Assembly (NCBI GenBank): GCA_963715815.1
Contig: OY970278.1
Span: forward strand, 1,736,001 to 1,800,000
DNA length: 64,000 nucleotides
Reading direction: 5' to 3'
Source: JAFAMS01 sp963715815
GTDB lineage: Bacteria > Vulcanimicrobiota > Vulcanimicrobiia > Vulcanimicrobiales > Vulcanimicrobiaceae
Position numbers and translations under genes: made by a program. Of the stretch, positions 1-8,800 are shown piece after piece. How positions within the stretch are numbered: the stretch's first letter is position 1; each line of letters opens with the position of its first letter. The notes below the pieces were generated by a model that was not told the origin of the DNA, did not search any database, and saw nothing but the letters and a program-made list of their open reading frames with translations.

Positions 1-130
1 TTCCGACCGAAATGTCGAGGTTGTCGCGATCGATCAGCGCTCGTACGAGACGGCGATTAACGATCGCGAGAGAAGCGCTCGTATAGAACGCGCCTTTCCA
101 AAAGACGCGCAGACGTTGTTTCGCGTTCAC
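1..130 (-). CDS. Glycosyltransferase, N-terminal fragment (cut by window edge)
   Basis: A GTG at 130 opens a frame that runs off the left edge without a stop, giving 43 residues. Its start overlaps the stop of the upstream glycosyltransferase in a GTGA junction. The peptide (RVFWKGAFYTSAS, then AIVNRRLVRALI and DNLDISVG) closely matches the first 40 residues of that neighbour (RVYWQGSFFATTS, then ALVNRRLVAALI and GNIDVSIG), so the two are tandem paralogues. By analogy it should be a GT4-type sugar transferase of the surface-glycan locus. The catalytic part lies outside the window. Confidence 0.75.
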   Translation of the reverse strand, partial: MNAKQRLRVFWKGAFYTSASLAIVNRRLVRALIDRDNLDISVG

Positions 131-1698
131 GGCGCGACCAGCGTTGCCGTTCCGAAGCAGGCTGTTTCAAGGAGATCGTTGCGAACGAAGAGCGCGTCAC
201 CGCGCAGGCGTTCAATTGCGACGCAGGTATAGCCGGCCCGCGTGGCTTCTTCGATGAATGCCGCTCGCGCATCACCGGTACACGTAATTGCGCGCGGCCG
301 ATGCTTTGCGACGCGTGCCCATGCGCTTAGAGAATTGAGATTACCCAACGCCAAGAGATCGAAGGCCGCGTCGATGTCGCCCGAGCTAACCTCACGCCAT
401 CCCAAGCCGTCTCGGAGCAATCGCGCCGGTGTATTCGACGCCCTGGGATCCGTTAACTCCACAAACGATGGGCGTTCGATCCGCAGCCGCTTGAAAAGTT
501 CCAAAACGATTCCATCCAATTCGCCCGCGCTGTAGATTCGCTCCGCATATCGTATCGCGTCGCTGTATCGCTCGTGGCGGCGTGTTGATGGTATCGCTGT
601 TCGATCCATGAGCGTGGATAAACGAGCCTCGACGATTTCGGCTGCGCGCTCCCAGCTCCAGTTCGTGCGCGCTCGCTCGGCTCCGGCGCATCCACGCCGC
701 ACGGCTTCGTCGCGGTTCTCAACGGCGTTGCGCAGCAGTTCGACGAACGCAGCTAGGTCAGGCTCCAAGAGCGTGGGTGGCGTTATCGTGGGGAACGGAA
801 CCTCGGTCGACGCGAGCGCACGTCTGAGACTTGGGATTCGCCAACCGACTGTTTCGTCGACGAAGTCGTCTGTTGCGCCGCCTGCGGTAACGATCACGGG
901 GAGTCCGCATGCCATGGCTTCGAGGACGGGGAGCGCGAATGCCTCGCCGCGATACGGATGGACGAGACAATCGGCGCTGCGCAGGATTCGCGCGAGGCCC
1001 TCGTCGTCCAACGTATCATCGACGTACTCGATGGGTGGAACGTCAGGGTTTGCTCTTAGCGCTCGTATTTGATCGCCGCAGTTTTGTCCGCGATAGACAT
1101 TGGCGCTGTTGACGTCTTTGATCGTAAGGACGACATCGCGCCGTCCCTGAAAAGCGCGGACGTATGCCTCGATGAGCACGTCGATTCCCTTGCGGAAGAT
1201 CGTCCCGCCGACAAAAAGAAATCGGAACCGCCCGGCAGCCTCATCATGCTTTTCGCCTTCGGGCCTAAAGACGCGCGCATCGACCCCGTGCGGGATGACA
1301 GTAAGACGCCCCGGCGGGAATCCAGCTTCTTGGTAAGAGAGGCGATTGTATGATGAAGGCGACCAGACGTCGTCGCAATCATCGCGAAGAGCGTCGAACC
1401 AATCGCGCGGCATCGAGCCGTATTCCCACGGCTGGTAATGTACGTAGCGGCTGGGCTCCGGCGCAGCAAAGTGTGGCGGCCACTCGTGACTGACGGTGAC
1501 GTCCGCCTCGCGAGCGCCGAAACCGACGTGCTGCGTGAACGATCTTAGCTCGGGTGAAAGCTTCTCCGGAACGAACGGATCGGTTCCGATCGAGACGTCG
1601 ATGTTGCCTCGCTCTATCAGCGCTGCAACGAGCCTACGATTGACGAGAGCGAGCGACGTCGTGGCAAAGAACGAGCCTTGCCAGTAGACGCGTATCAC
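127..1698 (-). CDS. GT4-type glycosyltransferase with extra C-terminal domain
   Basis: This 523-residue protein probably transfers a sugar from a nucleotide donor in the cytoplasm to a growing surface glycan. A GT-B fold is indicated by FLFVGGTIFRKGID near residue 160 and the donor-binding segment EAFALPVLEAMACGLPV near residue 260. A further 150 residues after the GT-B core are not part of ordinary GT4 enzymes; they contain FVELTDPRASNTPARLL, which resembles a degraded methyltransferase motif I. I chose the GTG at 1698 because it overlaps the upstream stop (GTGA) and the homology with the neighbouring paralogue begins there; an in-frame upstream ATG would lie inside the upstream gene. Donor and acceptor cannot be read from the sequence. 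Confidence 0.85.
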   Translation of the reverse strand: MIRVYWQGSFFATTSLALVNRRLVAALIERGNIDVSIGTDPFVPEKLSPELRSFTQHVGFGAREADVTVSHEWPPHFAAPEPSRYVHYQPWEYGSMPRDWFDALRDDCDDVWSPSSYNRLSYQEAGFPPGRLTVIPHGVDARVFRPEGEKHDEAAGRFRFLFVGGTIFRKGIDVLIEAYVRAFQGRRDVVLTIKDVNSANVYRGQNCGDQIRALRANPDVPPIEYVDDTLDDEGLARILRSADCLVHPYRGEAFALPVLEAMACGLPVIVTAGGATDDFVDETVGWRIPSLRRALASTEVPFPTITPPTLLEPDLAAFVELLRNAVENRDEAVRRGCAGAERARTNWSWERAAEIVEARLSTLMDRTAIPSTRRHERYSDAIRYAERIYSAGELDGIVLELFKRLRIERPSFVELTDPRASNTPARLLRDGLGWREVSSGDIDAAFDLLALGNLNSLSAWARVAKHRPRAITCTGDARAAFIEEATRAGYTCVAIERLRGDALFVRNDLLETACFGTATLVAP

Positions 1699-4277
1699 GT
1701 CACGGCTACGGGTGCCGGCGCGCTTGACGCAAATGCGGCTGCGTATGCTTCCCAGCCGGACGGCGACGTGACGGCTTCCTTCCGAAATACGAGGACACAC
1801 GACGCACGGACGCGACCACTCTCGTCAATCCGGATAAGCTGGTGCACGCCCGCGTCGTAGTCGGCCGCATCAAGTGTTGTCGCGGTGAGGGCGAGATCAA
1901 GCGGCCCATGAAGGCGCCAGCCGGTATTGGCTCCGAGGAACGTATCGAAGCGCCCGGATGTAAGGAAAGCGACGTCCACGGCGGACCGTACCGAACGCTC
2001 GAGCGCAATATTGAAGATGAAAACGCCGAATCCACCCGGCTTCAACGTCCTGTCGACGGCGGCAAAGACGCCTGGAATCCCGGCGATGCCTGCCGCCTCG
2101 GTTGATGCGGCGGACAACACCACACCGTCGTACACCGCATCGGCCGGGAATGGTTTTGTAATATCCGCGATAGCATAGCTTCCTGCCCAATCCGCGATCG
2201 TGGTCATAAGAGCTTGACTCAAAGCCGCTGGATCCGCAGGATGCGTCAGGAGCAAGATTGTCCCGGCCAGAGCCTTACACTGATCGAGAGCAAAAAGAAC
2301 GTGCGTTGATTCCCATATCTGCCTATGGCGTAAGCTTCGATTTTGGAGCGGAGGCACGCCCCAAGCTCTCAGCGCCCAGCGACTCCATTCCGGGTCGTCA
2401 AAGTCTTCGATCAATCCGATGCGGCTCAGGCACCGATCTTGTGGTACGTCTTCAATGATTTCGTTTTGAACCCGATTCCGAGCATGCACTGAGAATCGAC
2501 GGGATAAAATATCGCGCGCTATGCGCACGAGACGCTCGCGGCTTACACCAAATACTGCGGGCGCGTCGCTCAGTTCGAGGATGCGGGCCAAATCGCTAGC
2601 GATCGTGCCCAGTCCGTCGATCACGACTGATTCTTTGCCGTTTTTGACGGCATCGACGATCGACTCCAGTGTGTCGCGTCCAACCGGCCAAATTCCCGAA
2701 AGCCGCGACTGCAGCCACGCTACCGGGTCAATCGACCGCTTCTTCGTTGGGTCAGCAAGAGCGAAGCCGTGAGTGAGGTGTGTCCCAGTCGGCGTCGCGG
2801 CTGTGCCAACTCGCCACGTTGCCGTTCGGCACATGGCGTTGTTGAGCATATTGACCAAAATAAAGCGACGTTGCAGCTCGCCACGTTCCTGTTCATAAGC
2901 TACCGCGCGAACGAAACTTCGGTGGACGCGCAAAATGCGCGTGTAGTCGTCGATCGGCAACGCATCGTATCCCTCGTCTGGCGTCTTCCGCTCACCGGTT
3001 GGACGCTTCCGAGCATCGTCACGTATCGCGCCCATCTCGAAGACGAAGAAGTTAGCGCGTTCATGAAGTATTTCGTCGTCCACAACATCGACAGAAGAAA
3101 ACGATCTGACGTCAGCATTTACCAGACGTGAACTATTCGGAAGCAAAATCTTTCCCGTGAAGCCGAGGGCGGACCAGAGCAAAACAAAAAAACGGAACGT
3201 CTTATCGCGACAGCCGTCGTAGCCAACGCTCCAATCTCTTGGATAAGCGCCTATCGCGTTGGCGATATATGGCACTGTATGTTCAGGGTCGTAGCGGACA
3301 TCGCGCGGATTTAGGATCCCCGTTACGTACAACGCATCACCCATAGACGGTATCAGGCTTTCGAGAGCAGCCACAATTTGAGGCTTTTCGCTAACCCGAA
3401 TTTCCTCGATGTCTTCACCCGCGAGCCCCCACGACTCGCGCTGTTCAGGAATCTCATATGTTCGGACGCTTGTGATGAAAGTTTCCCAAGAGTTTTGGAC
3501 GGCGCCGTGAGTGTGGGCCGGCGTCGCTTCGCGGGTGTGATCGCAATGATATGCAAAAATGCGATCCAGTACGGATTCAACGCGCCTACCGCGGAGCATG
3601 GCTAGACGGATTGCTAGATTCGTGTCGACGTGCCAGCCGAGAACCATTCGTTCGTCGAAGCCGGTAATTCGAAAGCCATCCTCGCGTAAGAAAAGTTGAA
3701 AATCGCCGGGTCCATCAAAGATGGTCTCCGGAAATCCATAAACGACTTCGTTCAGTTGTAGGCGCTTGCCCCATTCCGCAACGGCATCAATGCAGCCCCG
3801 TGGATCGCTGCGATCGAGCGTTTCCCACAAAATCTCCGGAAGCTCGAAGCGGGCAGTGTGATAGAAACCATCTGGCAAATTCGCAACGGTGGCAGACACC
3901 GAGGACGCTGTGCGCGGGATAAACACCATGTCGGTATTAGTAGAGAGGATCCAGCGATTCCGTGGATTCGAACGTCGAAGCGCCGCATTACGAGCGGGCG
4001 ACTCGAGGCACCGTAAATGCGTGTGCGGCGCGAAGCGTGCGTGGGAGGATGGCCGGACGCGCAACGTTCGAACGAGCGCGCGAGCTCGCGGCGTAAGCAT
4101 GTCTGCAATTGCCTCGACGAAGGTCGGCAGATCGTCCGGAGTGTTGTAGTCAACAAAAATGATCTCATCGTCCGGATCGTCGAGGACCTCGGCGATCGAG
4201 TTCAAGCTCAATACGCCCCGCTTGTGCAGGTTGTAGCCGTATGAGTCATTGCGTCCGTAGAGGATGACCGAGATCAT
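1695..4277 (-). CDS. Large multidomain GT-A glycosyltransferase
   Basis: This 860-residue protein starts at an ATG preceded by AGGA. Residues 1-300 look like a GT-A (GT2-type) transferase: ISVILYGRND at the N-terminus, a DxD-like NTDMVF around residue 115, and GFDERMVLGWHVDTNLAIRL, typical of the acceptor side. The middle (330-600) has no family I recognise, though ESVVIDGLGT resembles a Rossmann glycine loop. The last 200 residues resemble a methyltransferase fold (VDRTLKPGGFGVFIFN) with no intact glycine-rich SAM motif. It shares the GRND-x-Y motif with the protein at 8797-10209. It is the first gene of a coupled glycosyltransferase operon running to the left edge. Confidence 0.7.
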   Translation of the reverse strand: MISVILYGRNDSYGYNLHKRGVLSLNSIAEVLDDPDDEIIFVDYNTPDDLPTFVEAIADMLTPRARALVRTLRVRPSSHARFAPHTHLRCLESPARNAALRRSNPRNRWILSTNTDMVFIPRTASSVSATVANLPDGFYHTARFELPEILWETLDRSDPRGCIDAVAEWGKRLQLNEVVYGFPETIFDGPGDFQLFLREDGFRITGFDERMVLGWHVDTNLAIRLAMLRGRRVESVLDRIFAYHCDHTREATPAHTHGAVQNSWETFITSVRTYEIPEQRESWGLAGEDIEEIRVSEKPQIVAALESLIPSMGDALYVTGILNPRDVRYDPEHTVPYIANAIGAYPRDWSVGYDGCRDKTFRFFVLLWSALGFTGKILLPNSSRLVNADVRSFSSVDVVDDEILHERANFFVFEMGAIRDDARKRPTGERKTPDEGYDALPIDDYTRILRVHRSFVRAVAYEQERGELQRRFILVNMLNNAMCRTATWRVGTAATPTGTHLTHGFALADPTKKRSIDPVAWLQSRLSGIWPVGRDTLESIVDAVKNGKESVVIDGLGTIASDLARILELSDAPAVFGVSRERLVRIARDILSRRFSVHARNRVQNEIIEDVPQDRCLSRIGLIEDFDDPEWSRWALRAWGVPPLQNRSLRHRQIWESTHVLFALDQCKALAGTILLLTHPADPAALSQALMTTIADWAGSYAIADITKPFPADAVYDGVVLSAASTEAAGIAGIPGVFAAVDRTLKPGGFGVFIFNIALERSVRSAVDVAFLTSGRFDTFLGANTGWRLHGPLDLALTATTLDAADYDAGVHQLIRIDESGRVRASCVLVFRKEAVTSPSGWEAYAAAFASSAPAPVAVT

Positions 4278-4349
4278 GCTTCCTATTGGTCATCGGTCTC
4301 AATTCGGGGCGCCATTAGAAGAGAGTACGGGCGACCAAGGGTCGGCTTA

Positions 4350-5252
4350 TTGCTAGGCTCCGCGGCATCGGCTCTTGAATCTATTGTCGTGATTACCCGG
4401 GAAAACGCTCCAGTGGATCAGGAGTTTGCCGACGTTCCCATCGAGGACGTCCGTGCGTTTTGGGACTCCCGCCCCTGCAACATCCGCCACTCCGCCAAGC
4501 CGGTCGGATCGCGCGAATACTTTGACGAGGTCGAGGCGCGTAAATACTTCGTCGAGCCGCACATCGTCTCGTTCGCCGAATTTCCGCGCTGGAAAGACAA
4601 GCGTGTCCTCGAGATCGGATGCGGTATCGGGACGGCGACGATCAGCTTCGCGCGTGCGGGGGCCGACGTCACTGCCGTCGATCTGTCCACCGAAAGTCTC
4701 GAACTCGCGCGGAAGCGCGCGGAAGTCTTCGGCCTTTCAGATCGCGTGCATCTAAACTTCGCAAACGCCGAGACGCTCAGCGACTACGTTGCACCGCAAC
4801 CGTACGACTTGATTTGGTCCTTCGGCGTATTGCACCACACGCCACATCCGGAGCGTGCCCTCGATCAGCTGAAGCTGTACGCAGCTCCCGGTACAACCGT
4901 GAAGCTGATGATGTATTACTCGTTTTCCTGGAAAGTGCTTTGGGCTGCGTTACGATACGGACGTGGCCGGCTTTGGGATTGGCGACGAACAATCGCACGA
5001 TATTCCGAGGCACAGACCGGATGCCCGGTAACCTACACGTACACGAAACGAGAGCTTGCTGGCCTTTTGCAAGAACGCGGATTTCGCGTAACCGAGGTGT
5101 TCGTCGACCACATTTTCCCATATCGGATACCCGAATACGTGCAGTATCGATATCGAAGAGAGTGGTACTTCGCCTGGATGCCGCGCCCGCTATTCCGCTG
5201 GCTGGAGCGAACGTTTGGCTGGCATCTCTGTATCACCGCCGTCGCGGAATGA
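4350..5252 (+). CDS. Class I SAM-dependent methyltransferase
   Basis: The product has 300 residues. SAM motif I is VLEIGCGIGTATISFA near residue 88, followed by the acidic VTAVDLSTE and the post-II segment FGVLHHTPHPERAL, as in the Methyltransf_11/25 group. The C-terminal third is aromatic and basic (YRYRREWYFAWMPRPLFRWLER) and may sit on the membrane or bind a lipid-linked substrate. The TTG at 4350 has AAGGG eight bases upstream; a GTG at 4389 is the alternative start. It probably methylates a sugar of the surface glycan, inferred from its neighbours only. Confidence 0.85.
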   Translation: MLGSAASALESIVVITRENAPVDQEFADVPIEDVRAFWDSRPCNIRHSAKPVGSREYFDEVEARKYFVEPHIVSFAEFPRWKDKRVLEIGCGIGTATISFARAGADVTAVDLSTESLELARKRAEVFGLSDRVHLNFANAETLSDYVAPQPYDLIWSFGVLHHTPHPERALDQLKLYAAPGTTVKLMMYYSFSWKVLWAALRYGRGRLWDWRRTIARYSEAQTGCPVTYTYTKRELAGLLQERGFRVTEVFVDHIFPYRIPEYVQYRYRREWYFAWMPRPLFRWLERTFGWHLCITAVAE

Positions 5253-5256
5253 GCCT

Positions 5257-6357
5257 TTAGGCAGTAATAAGCTCGATTTTCGTGTCGAGAACGGCACCGC
5301 CGATTTGGGTCGCGTCGTCTTCGGTAAGGGCGAGGCCGAACGGTAGATAGACGGCTCGATCTGTCCACCAGTCGGATTGCGGAAAGCCATTTTCGGCAAG
5401 CTGCGCATAGGCGGGATGCTGCGCGATCGACCGGTATTGCCGCACGGCACCGATATTACGGTTTCGTAACTCCGCAACGAGCCGATCTGCAACGTCCGTG
5501 AAAACGATGTTGAAAAGCGGTGCCTCATCGCCCGGCACGGCGAAGAGATAATTACCGAGAAGATTTCGTAGCGCGCGGTGCGCGAGGCGCTTCCTTCGCA
5601 GGCGTTCGTCGAAGGTTCGTATTTGCGCGAGACCAAGAGCGGAGAGCACGTCGTTGAAGCGTAGGTTCGTACCGATCTCGCGGTTGAGATTCGTTTGACG
5701 CCATGTCAGATCTCCGTGATCGGTGTATTTGCGCGCCTCATCCGCCAGCTCTTGAGAATTCGTGACGACGGCGCCGCCTTGACCGGTGGTAATTGTCTTC
5801 GGAGGGCTAAACGACAGCGTGCCCACTGTCCCGAACGTGCCGGCGTAACGTCCGGCATGACGATGGCCAATCGCAGTTGCAGCATCCTCGATCACGGGAA
5901 TTCCGTGTGTACCCGCGAGGCCGATTACGGTTTCGATATTTGTTCCCGTGTATCCCGAGAAATTCACAAAGCAGATCGCCTTCGTGTTCTTGGTTACGCG
6001 TCGCTCGAGATCGGAAGGGTCGATGCAGCCTGTACGGCGGTCGATCTCGACTAGACGCGGCTTCAGGCCGGCCGATGCAAAGCCGTTGATCGTCGAGATC
6101 ACGCCGTAAGCCGGGACTAGAATCTCATCGCCGGGTTTTAGCCCGCAGGCGTGCGCGGCCACGGTGAGCGCGACGGTCCCGCTGGTCGTGAGAACGCAGT
6201 GCGAGACGGCCAGTTTAGACTCGATCTCGCGCCCGAACTCCTCGGTCGTCTTCCCGGGGCCAACGAACCCAGATGCAACCTGGCGCTTGACCTCTTCGGC
6301 GCACTCCGCATCTAGCCAGGGTTCGACGAAGGGGATGAACCGGGTCATGGACTGCAT
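5257..6357 (-). CDS. DegT/DnrJ/EryC1 family sugar aminotransferase
   Basis: This is a 366-residue PLP enzyme of the family that transaminates keto-sugars attached to nucleotides. The family order is visible: FVEPWLDAECAEEV, then a substrate loop ending SGFVGPGKTTEEFG, TSGTVALTVAAHACGL, the aspartate in VIEDAATAIGH, and the PLP lysine in LSFSPPKTITTGQGGA. It converges on the upstream methyltransferase with a 4-base gap. The ATG at 6357 is used; a second ATG three codons later is equally possible, and no clear ribosome site separates them. With the epimerase and the dehydrogenase next door it would make an amino-sugar donor. Confidence 0.9.
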   Translation of the reverse strand: MQSMTRFIPFVEPWLDAECAEEVKRQVASGFVGPGKTTEEFGREIESKLAVSHCVLTTSGTVALTVAAHACGLKPGDEILVPAYGVISTINGFASAGLKPRLVEIDRRTGCIDPSDLERRVTKNTKAICFVNFSGYTGTNIETVIGLAGTHGIPVIEDAATAIGHRHAGRYAGTFGTVGTLSFSPPKTITTGQGGAVVTNSQELADEARKYTDHGDLTWRQTNLNREIGTNLRFNDVLSALGLAQIRTFDERLRRKRLAHRALRNLLGNYLFAVPGDEAPLFNIVFTDVADRLVAELRNRNIGAVRQYRSIAQHPAYAQLAENGFPQSDWWTDRAVYLPFGLALTEDDATQIGGAVLDTKIELITA

Positions 6358-6442
6358 GGGACGTCGTCTTGGGCGCCACTTCGAGGGCGGCCTTCGGAGG
6401 GCAGGTGTTCAGTAGGCCAATGAAAACGCCGATATTTTAGAC

Positions 6443-7432
6443 GTGAAGATCTTCATTACGGGGGGCGCCGGCTACGTCGGCTCCCGCCTAGCGGCGCATC
6501 TCCTTCGATCAGGGCATGATGTCACGGTCTTCGATGCGCTCGTGTACGGCGGGAATGCGCTCTTGCCGTTCATTGCAGATCCCGCGTTCGGATTCGTCAA
6601 AGGCGACGTCCGCGACGGCGGTGCACTCGGCCATGCCATGCGCGGCCACGACGCTGTCGTGCATCTCGCGGCGATCGTTGGCGAAGCAGCATGTTCGCTC
6701 GATCCTCGTGCCACGGTTGCGATCAACCGCGACGCCGCTATAAGCGCTCTCGATCTCGCTGAGCAGCTCGAGGTCAAGCGTTTCGTATTTTTCAGCACCT
6801 GCAGCAACTATGGCGTCTCTGATCCGCAGAGCCTCGCAGATGAAGATGCGCCACTCAATCCGCTCTCGCTGTACGCCAGCACAAAGGTCGACGTCGAACG
6901 AGACGCGCTTGGCCGACGCGGCTCGTGCGCAACCACGGTGCTGCGCTTGGGAACGATTTGCGGCCTGTCGGCTCGGATGCGATTCGATCTTCTCGTGAGC
7001 GAGATGGCGCGCTCGGCAGCGCTTGGCCATCCGATCGAAGTCTATAAGCCCGAGGCATGGCGCCCATATCTCCATATCGCGGACGTAGGACGGGCCGTCG
7101 ATTGTATCGTGCGCGCCAATCTTCCGGCCGTTGCAAATCGCGTCTTCAATGTCGTTGGTGACAACTACCAGAAGTTAGGTCTCGTGCAATTGGTTCGAGA
7201 GAATTTTCCTAAAGCAAATATTCAAGTTACTGAGGGTAAACCTGACAACCGCGACTATCGCGTGAGCGCAGCACGCATTAAACGCGAGCTTGAATTCGAA
7301 CCTCGGCACACGGTGAAAGAAGCGTTCCTCGAAACCGCGCGTGCCGTACATGACGGTCTTTTCGTCGATCCGATGTGGGAAGGCCATAGCGCGATCCCGC
7401 TCGGCGCCACGCCGGTTAGTATGGCGGTCTAG
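6443..7432 (+). CDS. NAD-dependent epimerase/dehydratase (extended SDR)
   Basis: The product has 329 residues. The N-terminal NAD loop is ITGGAGYVGSRLAAHLL, the catalytic serine segment is FFSTCSNYGVS, and the YxxxK pair is in SLYASTKVDVER. It therefore oxidises, epimerises or dehydrates a nucleotide sugar. The GTG start at 6443 sits directly before the NAD-binding strand. The dehydrogenase gene follows after 3 bases. It shares the segment ARMRFDLLV with the SDR at 45080-46102 (PRMRFDLVV), so the two are members of one subfamily. The exact sugar is unknown. Confidence 0.9.
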   Translation: MKIFITGGAGYVGSRLAAHLLRSGHDVTVFDALVYGGNALLPFIADPAFGFVKGDVRDGGALGHAMRGHDAVVHLAAIVGEAACSLDPRATVAINRDAAISALDLAEQLEVKRFVFFSTCSNYGVSDPQSLADEDAPLNPLSLYASTKVDVERDALGRRGSCATTVLRLGTICGLSARMRFDLLVSEMARSAALGHPIEVYKPEAWRPYLHIADVGRAVDCIVRANLPAVANRVFNVVGDNYQKLGLVQLVRENFPKANIQVTEGKPDNRDYRVSAARIKRELEFEPRHTVKEAFLETARAVHDGLFVDPMWEGHSAIPLGATPVSMAV

Positions 7433-7435
7433 GCG

Positions 7436-8800
7436 ATGGGCTCGATTTCAATCTTCGGACTTGGTAAGGTCGGACACACGCTGGCCTGCTGCCTTGCGGC
7501 GGCGGGGAATCGCGTCGTCGGCGTCGATCCGATTCGGGAGCTCGTCGACGCAATCAATGCAGGGTCGTTCGAGAGTGCCGAGCCCGGTATTGCGGAGCGT
7601 CTTGCAAAAGCCGCACCCGGCGCACTTAAGGCAACCACGTCCGCGGATGAAGCGATCGCCGTCACCGACGTCAGCATGGTGATCGTCCCGACGCCGAGCA
7701 ACACGCTCGGTGGCTTCTCGTTACGGTTTGTGCTCAATGCGATCCGTACGATGGGCGACGGGATTCGAAAGAAAGGCGGACGGCACACGGTAGCAGTCGT
7801 CAGCACCGTATTGCCGGGTGCAAGCGATCGCTACATTATTCCGGCACTCGAAGACGCGACCGGGCGCAAAGTCGGCGAAGGCATCGGCTATTGCTACAAT
7901 CCGTCCTTCATCGCACTTGGAGATGTCGTGAAGGGCTTCGAACATCCCGATTACGTGCTGATCGGCGAAACGGATCCTGCCTCGGGTGATGCGCTCGATG
8001 CCGTACACCGCTCGATGCTGCGCGACGACACTCCGATTGCGCGCATGCTGCCAATCGAGGCCGAAATAGCAAAGATCGCGTCGAACACGCACGAAACCAT
8101 GCGTGTCGCGTTTGCGAACATGCTTTTCGGAATTTGCTCGGAGGTTCCGGAAGCAGACGTGGATCGCATCACTGGAGCGTTGGCATTCCGTATGGGACGT
8201 CGCTTCTTCAAAGGAGCGGTTCCGTACGGTGGACCGTGTTGGCCGCGTGACAATCGCGCGCTCTCGGTCTTCATGGACGCGATTGGCGTGCCGAGCTTGA
8301 TGCCGCGAACGATCGATGTTTGCAACGAAGAGCACGGTCGCTACATCCTGCGCAAAGTTCTCGAAACGACCGAACGCGACGAGACCGTCGGTCTGCTCGG
8401 CCTCGCTTATAAGCCGGGGACGAACGTCGTCGAACGCTCGTTCGCGCTGGACCTTGCAAACTGGCTCGAGGCCGATGGGCGCCGAGTAATTGCGTGGGAT
8501 CCGCTCGCGATGAATGCTGCAAAGATTTATTTGAATGGAACGGCGACCTACGCGACTACGCCCGAAGCCTGCTTGCGGTCTTCAAAGACTGCCATCGTCA
8601 TCAATCCGATGAGCGAGCTCGAGTCCGTCGATTGGGATGCTGCAGCATCGACGACCGTTATGGATCCATGGCGCTGTCTTTCACCCGCAGCGATCGGCAA
8701 AGTTGGCAAATACGTTGCTATGGGTCGCGGCAACGGCGAGGCAATGCGCCTATGGAGAGCGGACGAGCTCCGAGAAAAACTCCGGCTGCTGAACTCTTAG
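7436..8800 (+). CDS. UDP-glucose/GDP-mannose dehydrogenase family protein
   Basis: This 454-residue NAD enzyme oxidises a nucleotide hexose twice to a uronic acid. The N-terminal Rossmann loop is ISIFGLGKVGHTLACC; the catalytic cysteine is in GGPCWPRDNRAL near residue 265; the C-terminal NAD/UDP domain contains VGLLGLAYKPGTNVVERS. It is coupled to the SDR gene upstream (3-base gap). The catalytic loop is GGPCWPRD rather than the GGSCFPKD common in UDP-glucose dehydrogenases, so the substrate may be a different nucleotide sugar, for example an aminosugar. The stop overlaps that of the convergent next gene by 4 bases. Confidence 0.9.
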   Translation: MGSISIFGLGKVGHTLACCLAAAGNRVVGVDPIRELVDAINAGSFESAEPGIAERLAKAAPGALKATTSADEAIAVTDVSMVIVPTPSNTLGGFSLRFVLNAIRTMGDGIRKKGGRHTVAVVSTVLPGASDRYIIPALEDATGRKVGEGIGYCYNPSFIALGDVVKGFEHPDYVLIGETDPASGDALDAVHRSMLRDDTPIARMLPIEAEIAKIASNTHETMRVAFANMLFGICSEVPEADVDRITGALAFRMGRRFFKGAVPYGGPCWPRDNRALSVFMDAIGVPSLMPRTIDVCNEEHGRYILRKVLETTERDETVGLLGLAYKPGTNVVERSFALDLANWLEADGRRVIAWDPLAMNAAKIYLNGTATYATTPEACLRSSKTAIVINPMSELESVDWDAAASTTVMDPWRCLSPAAIGKVGKYVAMGRGNGEAMRLWRADELREKLRLLNS

